Translations under genes and position numbers: made by a program
Source of the DNA: Moniliophthora roreri
Lineage: Eukaryota; Basidiomycota; Agaricomycetes; Agaricales; Marasmiaceae
Assembly: GCA_001466705.2 (NCBI GenBank)
Contig: LATX02000001.1
Span: forward strand, 372,001-436,000
Direction: 5' to 3'
Length of the DNA: 64,000 nt
Notes under the pieces: model-generated
Told to the model about the DNA's origin: nothing
Database searches by the model: none
The model's input: the letters and a program-made list of their open reading frames with translations, nothing else
Part shown: piece by piece, positions 54,369-64,000 of the stretch
Layout of the letters: every line of letters starts with the position of its first letter
How positions within the stretch are numbered: the stretch's first letter is position 1

Positions 54369-54665
54369 TGGAACTGTAGCTCTTGTGTTTGTGCTTTGTG
54401 CACTGTGTTTTTGTGTTTTGTGTGTGTGTTTGTGAAATAAACTCTTTTAAAACCCATCTATACTCCTCTGGAGGTGAACACTTTGAAGTAGACTGCTTCA
54501 ATAAGAGAGAATCAACCTAGCTAAGAGTTTTGTTGGCATTCTAAGTGTGGCAACTCTGATCATGCCAATCTACACTTGCACAACAACCTGAATTAGACTT
54601 TTGGAGGTTATCTTTTGAGTAGTTTTCCCTTAGTCTTATCTTAGACAAATTAGCATAACAGTCCT

Positions 54666-55251
54666 TCTTTGAACATATTAAGTTTTGATTTTTCCCTTGC
54701 TATTATCTTTTGTTGTGCTATCTCCATAAGACTTGATGCTTCTTCCCTTATCCTTTTTATTTCCTTTAATCTTTCCTCTACTGATGGAATATTAGTTTTT
54801 TCAAGGACTGTTGGCAGGGATCTCAGGTTGTATTCTATCATTATATAAAATAGTGACTTCTTCATGACTGAATAGGTTCTATTATTATGTGTGAATTCTG
54901 CAAAGAGGAGGAATTTCTTCCAGCAGGTTTGTTCCTTGAAGCAGAAAATTCTGAGGAACACTTCAATTTCTTAATTTACTCACTCTGTCTCTCTGTCAGT
55001 CTGGGAGTGGAAGGCTGTGCTCATTGAGTGTTTGATTAGCAGGAGCTTCCCTATCTCTTGAAAGACATCTGCTGTGAATCTTGAATCTCTATCAGAGATA
55101 AGTCAGTCTGATAAACCAAATTGTTTGTAGAAGTGTTCCAATAGTAGGTTGGCTGCTCCTGTCACATCTAATGTCTTGTTGCATGGAATAAAAATTACCC
55201 CCTTCATAGAGGAGTGGTCCACCACAATCATAATAGAGTCTGATCCATTAA
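54666..55251 (-). pseudogene. Gypsy G7: integrase core
   Basis: The minus strand starts at GSDSIMIVVDHSSMKGVIF and continues LLLEHFYKQFGLSD, SDRDSRF, TAFHSQTDRETE-stop-VN, EVFLRIFCFKEQTCWKKFLL, EFTHNNRTYSVMKKSLFYIM, SVEERLKEIKRIREEASSLM and MFKEG. The last 104 codons are an uninterrupted ORF. It is the continuation of G6: that copy stops at MDLIMNLP near 60470, and this one resumes at the next residues. Confidence 0.8.
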
Positions 55252-57008
55252 TATGGCAAACCTAGAAAAGACCTAATTTTATTTGTTTTACATTACTTTT
55301 GAATCAGAACACTTTAATATGACACAAGATAATGGGTAATAAGGACTAGAGTGAGCCCAGTCTGCTAGTCATTGCCTTAAAGAAGCTATAGTGCATTGGA
55401 AAGTACAAAGAGCTATATGACATGCTATACAGAGGTGTCTAAGCTGTACTTTCTGACTTATCTATGTATCAGATCCAAAGCAGATCACTTCCAAAACCTG
55501 TAAGAAACCTAACTAGGGCACAATGAATGCATTGGCTAGTTAATCAAGCTCTCAAAGTGCTATCAATAGGGTTTTATTCTTATTTTAACTTTCTATGACA
55601 TCTGCAAAGTGCAACGTGCAGTCAGATAGTACAGAGGTACTCAAAAGAGACATCAAAACAGAAAGACAACTTAGAACAGGAACAATCAAAGAACAATTAT
55701 CCTCTAAAGTCAATATATGAATCAAAGTCAAAGCAGATGATCTCTTAAGAAAGAGTTCAGAGGCAGTGAAAACATATGAAATAACATAATTAAGTACAAA
55801 GTAACCTTGGAAGCTAGAAGACTACTTTCATAGGACTGAAGTGACTTAATAGACAGACACAACAAGACATACAAAGAATATCTAATGTATAAGGAGTCCT
55901 AACTAAGACTGAGCATGCATTATCAAAAGAGATAGGAATAGTAACAGCGTGTTCCAACCTCGGAAACTTTGGCACCTAGACCTCTGCCAATGTGCAGATG
56001 CTAGAAAGGGAAATGCTGTATGAAAACAGGATGGATACACCCATCCACTTATAGACACCCAACTTAGAAAAGAGAAAATACAAATTATAGAGTCCAGCAC
56101 ACCTAGAGAAGTAGATACCCATGTGGATATGGTTGGATACCCTAGTGGCCAGACTCTGTGACATCTGAATATTCCCTCTTTTAGCATCTCTGTCACTCAT
56201 TTACTATTTCTTGAATTATCAGACATTATTTATATTTTTGTGTAGATATCTTCTATGGACTATATATAAGGACAGCTAGATATTCATATATATGCAAGTA
56301 ACTCTGCCCCCTCTGATTGTGAATACATGACAAGTTTGTTTGGTGTATAATTGCATGTGCCATTCCAGTTTTGCTTCCTTACTTCAGGCCCTGGAGATTG
56401 GTCCTGAGTGACTCCAGAGAGATAGAAATCTGATAATAAACTTGTGTCATAAGAGAGACAAAGAGTAACATCTTTAGTGCATTTGGAACTTTTCTAAGAG
56501 ACACCCTACACCAAGAAGAAGCCTTGAGCACTTGGAGTGTGGCCTGTGTTGGGTATCAGGTTGTGACACACTTAGAGTCTTAGCAAAGGGTGTGCCTGCA
56601 CTGAACTCTTTGTAGAAATTGGTCTAGGACCTTTTCCAGTACACTGTGTACTGTAGTTGTCTTAAGGAAGTCTTGAACTCTGTAGAGTCAGACTATATCA
56701 GCTACTAAGTCTTTGTATGGAACTGTAGCTCTTGTGTTTGTGCTTTGTGCACCATGTTCTTTGTGTTTTGTGTGTGTGTTGTGAAATAAACCTATTTTAA
56801 AACCAATCTATACTCCTTTGGAGGTGAACACTTCAAAGTAGAACACTTCAATAAGAGAGAATCAATCTAGCTAAGAGTTTTGTTGGCATTCTAAGTGTGG
56901 CAACTCTGATCACATCAATCCACACTTGCACAACAACTTGAGATAGACTTTTGGAGGTTATCTTTTGGGTAGTTTTCTATTAGTCTTATCTTAGACAAAT
57001 TACCATCC
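55252..57008 (+). repeat. Repeat Y, second copy of the 51.7-54.6 kb sequence
   Basis: Starts ATTAATATGGCAAACCTAG (also at 51672 and 52076) and follows the 51218-54660 insert to TTAGACAAATTA at 57000, without its GCATAACA end. Diverged by scattered substitutions. Non-coding; contains TGTGTTTTGTGTGTGTG followed by GTGAAATAAAC, a GT-rich run that could serve as a 3'-end signal. Confidence 0.7.
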
Positions 57009-59732
57009 ACTAGCAGTGATATGCATAACTTTTACCCTTTATTTCATATGCAAATAGAGAATATTTTGCACTTTCATAATTGAAAATGAAGTATACAAGG
57101 GAATTGAGAGCTAGTGTGAGCTCTGAGCAGCTGGTCAAAGCAAGTAGTAGAAATGGATACAAAATATTAGCAGATTAATGGTTGATAATAGGCCATACAG
57201 AGGTATCCAACCACTGCTAGTATGAGAATAAACAGCAAATCTGAACACAGAGGAGCATTCTGAAACCTGTAGAGAACCACACCACATCAAACCTCTTTAT
57301 CAAAAGCATACTAAAGGGAATATTCTCACTTTTAATAATATTTTCAATCCACACCCAACTTGAAAGAAGAATAAAAGCCTTCAATGATACATCAACAAGA
57401 ATATTACTAAGAAATGGATATGAAACAGAGAATGACAAATTGTTGGCAGGGGATACTCAAGATACCAATAGAGGTGCCAACAGCTCAGCTAGGCTCACTC
57501 CAGCTCACTCGAACTGGCTTGGCTCTGAACCATTACCATAAACAGCTCAGCTCAGCTAGCTGCTCCAAGCCACTAAGCCATTGGCTTGAGCTCCATTTTT
57601 CCACCAATTAATTTCTTCACTAAATAAGTACAGAGAAGTATTGGGAAGCCTCCATGGTTGAACTAGCTACTCGAGAACATCTCAAAGTTCAGAGAATGGC
57701 CAAAAATTGACTCAGAAACATAATTAGATAATTGCCAGAGTACTACACAGTAGTACCAAGCCACTGTGGCAACTGCCAGAGGTGCATCATGCTGTCATGC
57801 ACCCACCATTCACTTCAACGCTACTGAAAATCAACATTTCCCCAGCATCTGGAGATTTAGCACCTTTGGAGGGAGCCCAGCTCCAAAGTATGTTTGTCTT
57901 TGCTTTCCTACCAATTTTACTCTAAAATTTTACTTCCTTACCATAGGTTTTTTTGTGCTTGTGAAAACACTGACAGCTGTTAATGCTGTTAACCTCCCCA
58001 CCCCCCAGTCTCTCCAGTAACTACATAGCTCTAAGTCAGTCTATTCAACCTATCAAGAATTCATCCCTTTCAAGCCAGACACAGCACCTTTACACAACAC
58101 CCATGGTTCACCTGCCTCCTTGACCTGTTCCTAGTGTACACCAATGTGCTCACTGTAGCATCTGTGGGTCCAACAAGTCGAATTCAACACTGTTGACATC
58201 TCAGATGCTCTCTGAAAGCATACTTCTGGTGTACACCCCTTGGGATATGCAGGTTACACTCATATCTCATATGTACAGAGCCAGGGGAGGTTGCCCATGA
58301 GAAGCCATGTACTATTCTATTTCTTCAGTCCATCTATCTAGCAATTACAAAAATGAAGAAAAAGTATTCCTTGAGCTATCAGCTTAGTGGCTCTGAGCGG
58401 CTCTGAAGCCACGATAGTGATCAGCTCAGAGTGAGTCATTATATTGAGCAGCCCTGTCTGGCTCAGCTCTGGACCAGCTCAAGCTGAGCTGTTGGCACCT
58501 CTAGATACCAATATCAAATTGGATGAATAAAAGAGATAATTGGCTACCAGAAAAGGTGCCTGTATCACAGAAAAGTGGAAGACAAAGCTGTATGACAAAA
58601 AGATAGCACAGCTAAGCTTACACATACACTTTAGACACGAAAATAGAAGCATATTACATGTCCACAGAGCAGATGACAGTAGATGGAGAAGGAAGGAACT
58701 GTGTGGAGTGGCATAGAGGTATAATATTTTCAAACGGAGTTGGAAGGAGAGCCATTTGACAGAGAAAATTGCAAATGATTGGTGTCAGGAGACTGCACAA
58801 TCATCATAGAAAAGAATAAAAGAGTTTATGGCTACAAAGCCTGACTACAATCAGACACTATGACAGAGAAATTACCAAACACAGCTCAGTTTATATAATA
58901 TTTAGCACCTGACTCAATTTTATTTGTATCTGTGACAGATATATTAGAGTATTTATATTGTAGAGTATATAAGGGGATATGTTTTGTAGGTGGAAAGCAG
59001 GAAAGATACTGCCCACCAAATACCAGAGTGTATAAGGTTGTTGTTCAGGTAGAAGAGCTACTAGTAATTAGTATTTTTCAACCACTTTGGGCTCTAGCTT
59101 ATTTAGTTGTGCAAGAGGCACAGGCTAGTTGAGACCTAAGATTGTATCTCAAACCAGAGATCTAAATAAAAGCTAGGAAGAGCTTAGCTTTTAACACAAG
59201 AGGCATGTTTTGCAATAAGAGGAACATTGTATTAGTCTACTAAAAGAGTAGCTGACATACATCAATATAGTCTGGTGTTTTGATGTGAATCAGAGAGGGT
59301 TTCAGACTAGCAGTGTCTAGAAGATTTGTTCTCTTGAGAATTGTTGCAAAACATAACTAAGAGGGTTATATTCAGATACAAGAGCTACCTTTGTTCTCAC
59401 TTGGAAGAAGTTTAATCTTTGGGCAGTTTCTGGTCAAACCCTATACCAGTTTTGCTTTTGAAGTGATTTATAAACCACATACTCAAGAAAATATTTATAA
59501 AAACAAACACCAATCTCAAATCTGAGAAGTTGTTTTTTTGGAGGCCTTCATCTCTGAGCTACCAAGTAATATGCTGAGAATTATTCTTGACATTGTGGTA
59601 ACAGTAAACCATGCCAAACCAACTTGCAAACAAAAACTGAGAATCAAGAACTTATATATATCTTTTTCAGAGTATTTTGGCACCACAGGCCTTATGTCTT
59701 CATAGTAGAGGCATAGGTTTTTGAGCATCTTC
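57009..59732 (+). repeat. Repeat R-L, second full copy, interrupted by a hAT-like MITE
   Basis: Apart from 57469-58503 it is collinear with 3085-6970 (outside its own insertions and duplication). Ends at AGCATCTTC against the CACTA-like element. The conserved minus frame MLKNLCLYYEDIRPVVPKYS lies at 59590-59728. No other credible gene. Confidence 0.7.
57469..58503. mobile_element. hAT-like MITE, 1035 bp, perfect TIRs and 8-bp target duplication
   Basis: The terminal inverted repeats are 22 bp and perfect; they begin TAGAGGTGCCAACAGCTCAG at 57469 and mirror at 58503. GATACCAA flanks both sides (57461-57468 and 58504-58511), and the empty site is intact at about 3494-3501. An 8-bp duplication and YARNG-type ends are hAT hallmarks. 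The ends carry clustered AGCTCA/CTCAGC motifs, as subterminal transposase sites do. The longest frame (84 codons) shows no transposase features, so the element is non-autonomous. Confidence 0.85.
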
Positions 59733-60458
59733 CACTACATATGAGGTGTTCTTTTAACATGGTTTTCTGATTGAGAAAACACTTAATCTTCTTGCAAAGA
59801 GAATTTTTATATAAATTCTAAATTTCAATTATGTCCTCTCAACAAGAATATGCCTGGAGAATACTAAATTTTCAGCAGCAAAAGATATGGAATTTTCAAA
59901 TTCTGAGAATTAATAGATAATACAATATATTAAAATAATTTCCATACTGAGAAAACATTAAATTTTCTCTGGTTGAAAATCCTCAGAAAATGCTGATAAG
60001 ATAAGATAAAAATTCCACATTTTCTATTATGGGAAAGTCAGAGAAAACACTAGGAAAATAGTAGGAAAATCATGTGAAAACACTATATTTTAAAGCAGTT
60101 TTTAGATAGTTTTCATATATTTTTCCTTTTGTATTTAACATGTTTCCTTTGATATAAAATTCAAAATCCTATATTTATTTTCTAAATGTTTTCTCACTAT
60201 TTTATAAGGCAGAAAATTTAGTATATTTGTAATTAGAAAATCAAAGGATAATTCTATAATTTTATTATCATAAAATAATAAAAAAACACAGACTCTTCTG
60301 GAAATTAAAATCCAGAGTATGCTTGCTGTTTTCAATATGTGATGACAACTTGAAACTAATAGAATTTTCTGAGTGTTGTCTGGAAGCAAATATATAGCAG
60401 TATTCTGAGTGTATTTCCTTTGTATTAATAGTATGAAAAGAACACCTCATATGTAGTG
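59733..60458. mobile_element. CACTA-like MITE, 726 bp, 23-bp TIRs and TTC target duplication
   Basis: Perfect terminal inverted repeats begin CACTACATATGAGGTGTTCT at 59733 and mirror at 60458. The 3-bp flank TTC is present on both sides (59730-59732 and 60459-60461). CACTA ends with a 3-bp duplication are diagnostic of CACTA/EnSpm elements. The interior is AT-rich with no transposase; short minus frames there are not convincing. Non-autonomous; a Tnp2-type source is plausible because a remnant exists at 7.5-8.8 kb. Confidence 0.85.
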
Positions 60459-60461
60459 TTC

Positions 60462-63400
60462 AGTGGAAGGTTCATGATGAGGTCCATGGTGCAGACCTGA
60501 AAGGAAAACAATGATTTGGTTGGTTCAATTGGTTGTATCAGTGTCTGTGTGGGGTGAGTGTTAATCTTCATTTGTTGACATGGAATACATCTATCTATAA
60601 ATTGTCAGATGAATTTCAACATTCCAGGCCACTAGAAGTCTCTTTGTACTTGCTCTACTGTGTTCCATTGTCCTGGGTGCCCTACTTCTGTTCTCTTGTG
60701 AATTTCTTTTACAATTGTTTTCCTAAGCTTGTCATTGTTTGGTACATATATCTTCCCTCAAAAGAGCAATAATCCATCCTTGATCTCTCAGTCAGACAAT
60801 GCTGATTTGATTGGCGGCACACCTTGGTGTAATAGTATTTCTAAGGCTGACTTATGGAAGTTGTTCAGGCCCAATCATTGTCAGATTTTGTCTCCTAACT
60901 CCAGATTGATTCCTTTGATGAAGAGATGATTAGGAAGAAGAATGATATTGTCATTATCTGTATCTCTGTCCTCTCTTTTATTCAACCATCTCAACAGTGC
61001 ATCTGCTTGTGCCATTTGTTTCCCCAGCATGTGGACTAATGCAAGATCAAATTCTGACAGGAAGAGGCTCTATCATGCTTGTTGTCAATTCAGTTTTTGT
61101 GCCATATGAAAGTATGTGAGATTCTTGTAGTCTGATAGAACCACAACTTTGTGCTTCTCTCCTATAAGATAGTGTCACCATTCTGTTAATGCCCATATGA
61201 TCGCAAGGAGTTCTTAATCATATATTCCATAGTTCTGTTCCATCTGTAAGAATGATTTTGACAGATACCCATATGGGTGCCATTCTCCATCCATGTCCCG
61301 TTGTTATAAAACTGCTCCTGCCACCCATTTGGAAGCATCTGCTTCTATAATGAAAGGTTGATTGGGGTCTGGAATTTTAAGTATTGGTTCTGACAGAAAC
61401 TTCTTTTTGAGAAAATCAAAAGCTTTCTAATAGATCTCCATCCATTCAAATTTTATCTCTTTTTTCATGAGGTCGTTAAGCAGCTGTGCTATGTCCAAAT
61501 ACCTGCCAATGAACTTTCAGTAGAAATTACCAAAATCCAGAAATGCTCATACTCCTCTGACTGTTTGCAGCACCTCTCATTTAGCAATTCCCACCAGTTT
61601 GATGGAGTCTATTGCAATTTGTCTGGATCAGATGACCATGCCAAGAAAAACTACTTCAGAGATGTCAAATTTGCATTTTTCCAGTTTAAGGTAAAGGTCT
61701 TGTTCTATGATACACTGCAGGAGTCTCCTTGTTTGTTCCTAGTGTTCCTTCTGATCTTTGGAGAAGATCAGGATATCATCAATGTATACTACACACTATT
61801 CTTCATCCATGAAGTCTGATAAGACATCATTCATGAAAGCTTGGAATGTCACAGGTGAATTACTGAGTCCAAAGAACATGACAGTAGGTTTGAAGAGTCT
61901 CCAGTTGGTTTTGAACATGGCTTTCCACTGGTCCCCATCCTTAATCCTGACATTATTATATCCATTCCTGAGATCAAGCTTGCTGAAGATTTTGGCTCTC
62001 TTGAGTTTGTCTATCAGTTTCAAAACTAGTAGCAGGAAGTATGCATTTTTAACTGTTCCTTCATTGAGTTGTTGATAATCCTGTGTTGGTCATAGGGCTC
62101 CCTTCTCCTTTTTGGCTACAAAGAAGAATGGAGAGCCCATCAGAGATTTCAATTTCTGGATGTATCCTTTGCATAAGTTCTCCTCCAGGAACTTATCCTG
62201 TTTAGCCTGTTCACTTGGAGATAGTGGATAAAGTTTACAATCATGGGGAACAAAGTTGGGTTTCAGATCTATTGCATAGTCATATGATTGAGATGGAGAG
62301 AAGCATTCAGAGGTCTTTTTTTCAAATCAATGGTAGTATTCTGCAAGGTACAAGGGTACTAGTTCTTCAATAGTCTTCTTTGGGGCTTCTTTCACTTGCA
62401 CTAATTCTTGAGATGTAGTTGTCTTGGCTCTGATAAGGACTTCCAGTTTTGTATTATCCAAAATTCCCATAAACCTCTTAATAGAGATTCTTTGTAATGG
62501 AGGGAATTCCATCTGACCCATCTGCCAGTTGATTTTGGGGTTCTGTGCTCATAACCATAGGAATCCAAGAATAATCTTCTCATCTCTGATTCCAGAGATC
62601 ATAAAATCTTCTTGGAATTCTCTTTCTCCAATTGTAAAGTTGAATCTCATGGTATGTGAGATCCATGCTGTTTTATTCAGAGTCCCATCTATGTTGAATA
62701 CCTTTACTCATTTCAAAAGGGATTCTATCTTTTCCCAAGTATTTGCATGAATTCTGGGCTAATAAACTTTCCTCCTGCTCCAGAGTCTAGAAGGGCTTTG
62801 GTTTCAACAGTTTGTTTCCCACTTTATACTAGAAAGGAATGTGCATAGAATTTGAATCAATTGTAGCTAGTACAAAGTATGAGATCATTATCAGTGGAGG
62901 GGACATTGAGCTCTTCTGCCTTTTCTTAAGTTCCTTTTCCTCCTTCAATTGTTCTTCTATAATAGCCCTTATCTTCATAAATCTATCTTCAACCATTACC
63001 TTCTTCTGTTCCTCTTTCTTTGACTTGTCTGGGCAATCTTTCACTTGATGGCCACTTTTTCCACATTGGAAACACAATCCCTTCACCATGTACTCCTTTC
63101 AGTCTTCCTCACTGATCTTCTTAATAGTGACTTCCTTTTTTCAGAACATCCTCTGCCATTCCTTTCCTTCCTCTTCATCCAGCTTTCTGGCATGCTGGTG
63201 TGCTTGTTTGTACAATTTGTCAAACAGGATAGCAGCATTCATTCAGTCTTTGATATTCTCCAGCTTCCCTTCTGGTCTAGTCATGATTTTCAGCATGAGA
63301 GATCAGAGTAGTCCTCTCTTGAATGCTTTGATCTGGGCCATATTGTTGTATCCAGTCTGATTGGCTAGATACTTGAACTGGTAGCTGTACTTGTTGGCTC

Positions 63401-63956
63401 TTTCCTTCATCTTTAAATCCCAAAGCTTCATCTATGCATCAAGTTCTACATCAAGGGGTTCAAATGACTCTTTAAAATTTTTAAGGAAATCCTTCCATGC
63501 TGAAATCTTCTTGGGGTTTTCCTCAGCTAGCAGGGCATCAGGCTTCTCTGATTTCCAGAACTGGGTGGGCCCTCCTTGAATGTAGGACAGCATAAATAGC
63601 TCCTTCAGCTTGTCCTTCTTGAAAGCCTTCAGATTCAGTGCCACATATAATTGCACTTTCTGCATAAACTTCTTCATATCTTTTCTGTCTTCTGTAAATG
63701 GAGTGGGCAACATGGCTTTAATTTCTCTCCCACTGTCTTCTTCTTCTTTAGTTACAGTGGAGGCTACAACTGTTGATTCCTCTTTTTTCAGTCTGCTTCC
63801 CAATGGCTTGGATCCTTCTCCAGACATTTCAATTAGAGGTCTCAGTGTCATTGATCTGAGGCTCATTTTCAATACTTTCAGAAGCTTCTGAAACAGATCT
63901 GGTTCTTCAGGCAAGTTGAAGGAGATATCTGGTGTTGATAATCCTTCTTTCTTCAA
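60462..63956 (-). pseudogene. Gypsy G6: gag, protease, RT, RNase H, start of integrase
   Basis: From the ATG at 63956 a 174-codon gag frame is open (PDLFQKLLKVLKMSLRSMTL, AMLPTPFTEDRKDMKKFMQK, LYVALN, LFMLSYIQGGPTQFW). Next come KYSYQFKYLANQTGYNN, the zinc knuckle LCFQCGKSGHQVKDC (about 63060), an intact protease triad in ALLDSGAGGKFI (about 62790), RT ([34 protein letters not shown], catalytic YIDD near 61780), RNase H phrases and the integrase finger region, stopping at FQVCTMDLIMNLP near 60470. Stops and shifts are frequent after gag, many of them C-to-T type (CAG to TAG, CGA to TGA). It continues at 55251. The 5' LTR lies beyond the window end. Confidence 0.85.
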
Positions 63957-64000
63957 TGTCTTCCCATATGGTAAGAGTTTGGAGTCTTCTTCTGCAATGC

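Larger units (their letters stand above)
51218..54660 (+). mobile_element. 3.4-kb LTR-type insertion with GTCCT target duplication
   Basis: TGTTAGGACTATGC at 51218 and TTAGCATAACA at 54660 give TGTTA...TAACA ends. GTCCT flanks both sides (51213-51217 and 54661-54665), and the gypsy integrase frame continues across. The first 450 bp match the family-L LTR (TGTTAGGACTAT.., ATGAGATGAAGGGTCTC-like, AACGTTAATTTTCCACTT). The rest is the same sequence as repeat Y (55252-57008). No credible protein frame; it contains a 404-bp tandem duplication and an N-centred duplication. Confidence 0.7.

Noticed and set aside
57766..58020. 84-codon ORF inside the hAT-like MITE as a transposase piece
   Set aside because: No hAT dimerisation or catalytic motif; too short and of no recognisable family.
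60135..60450. Minus ORFs in the CACTA-like MITE
   Set aside because: AT-rich frames with Phe/Ile/Lys bias and no Tnp features; consistent with chance.

Overview
The window looks like a slice of a repeat-rich fungal genome, most likely a basidiomycete (Agaricomycetes-type). The basis is the company of elements: several Ty3/gypsy chromoviruses with a chromodomain after integrase, a Ty1/copia element, a Tnp2/Plavaka-type transposase, and a telomere-linked-type RecQ helicase with its long upstream region. The few believable introns are about 50 nt. The DNA is AT-rich by eye and CG dinucleotides are scarce except in the youngest elements. I recognise no intact single-copy host gene. Nearly everything is a decayed mobile element, often inserted inside another. 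Names G1 to G7, L, R1, R2, R-L and Y are local labels.

Left part (1-16.2 kb): end of a gypsy LTR; LTR plus gag-like start of family L (minus strand); a repeat (R-L) whose 828-bp block is duplicated around an N and which is split by an R1 LTR element with a clear CTCAA target duplication; a Tnp2 transposase remnant (7.46-8.76 kb); a large imperfect palindrome of R1 LTRs (8.68-10.5 kb); and a RecQ-type helicase pseudogene whose two halves lie on opposite strands (10.5-12.9 kb minus, 13.7-14.6 kb plus) with the same ATGGA target site at both broken edges.

Middle (16.2-42.3 kb): repeat R2; 3' half of gypsy G1 with an extra ORF ('ORFX') and 3' LTR; RT fragment of a second gypsy lineage (G2); a second family-L gag and LTR; thinly coding DNA with Cys-rich fragments; the best-preserved gypsy, G3 (31.7-37.06 kb), with pol, ORFX and 3' LTR but an inverted LTR at its left edge; a copia remnant joined head to tail to a gypsy gag-protease (G5).

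Right part (42.3-64 kb, minus strand): gypsy G4 with a solo LTR in it, sharing one LTR (47125-47559) with a further gypsy copy (G6/G7). That copy runs from beyond 64 kb to 47.1 kb but is opened by four separate insertions: a 5.2-kb block containing a CACTA-like MITE and a hAT-like MITE, a 3.4-kb LTR-type insert, a 1.35-kb TGATGTG element and a 578-bp MITE. Seven element boundaries across the window carry exact target-site duplications readable in the sequence.

The most original signal is ORFX: three gypsy copies (G1, G3, G7) carry, between the chromodomain and the 3' LTR, an additional open frame with conserved segments, a double Cys/His cluster and a conserved C-terminal end. The frames were followed by hand; boundaries without a quoted target duplication are approximate.
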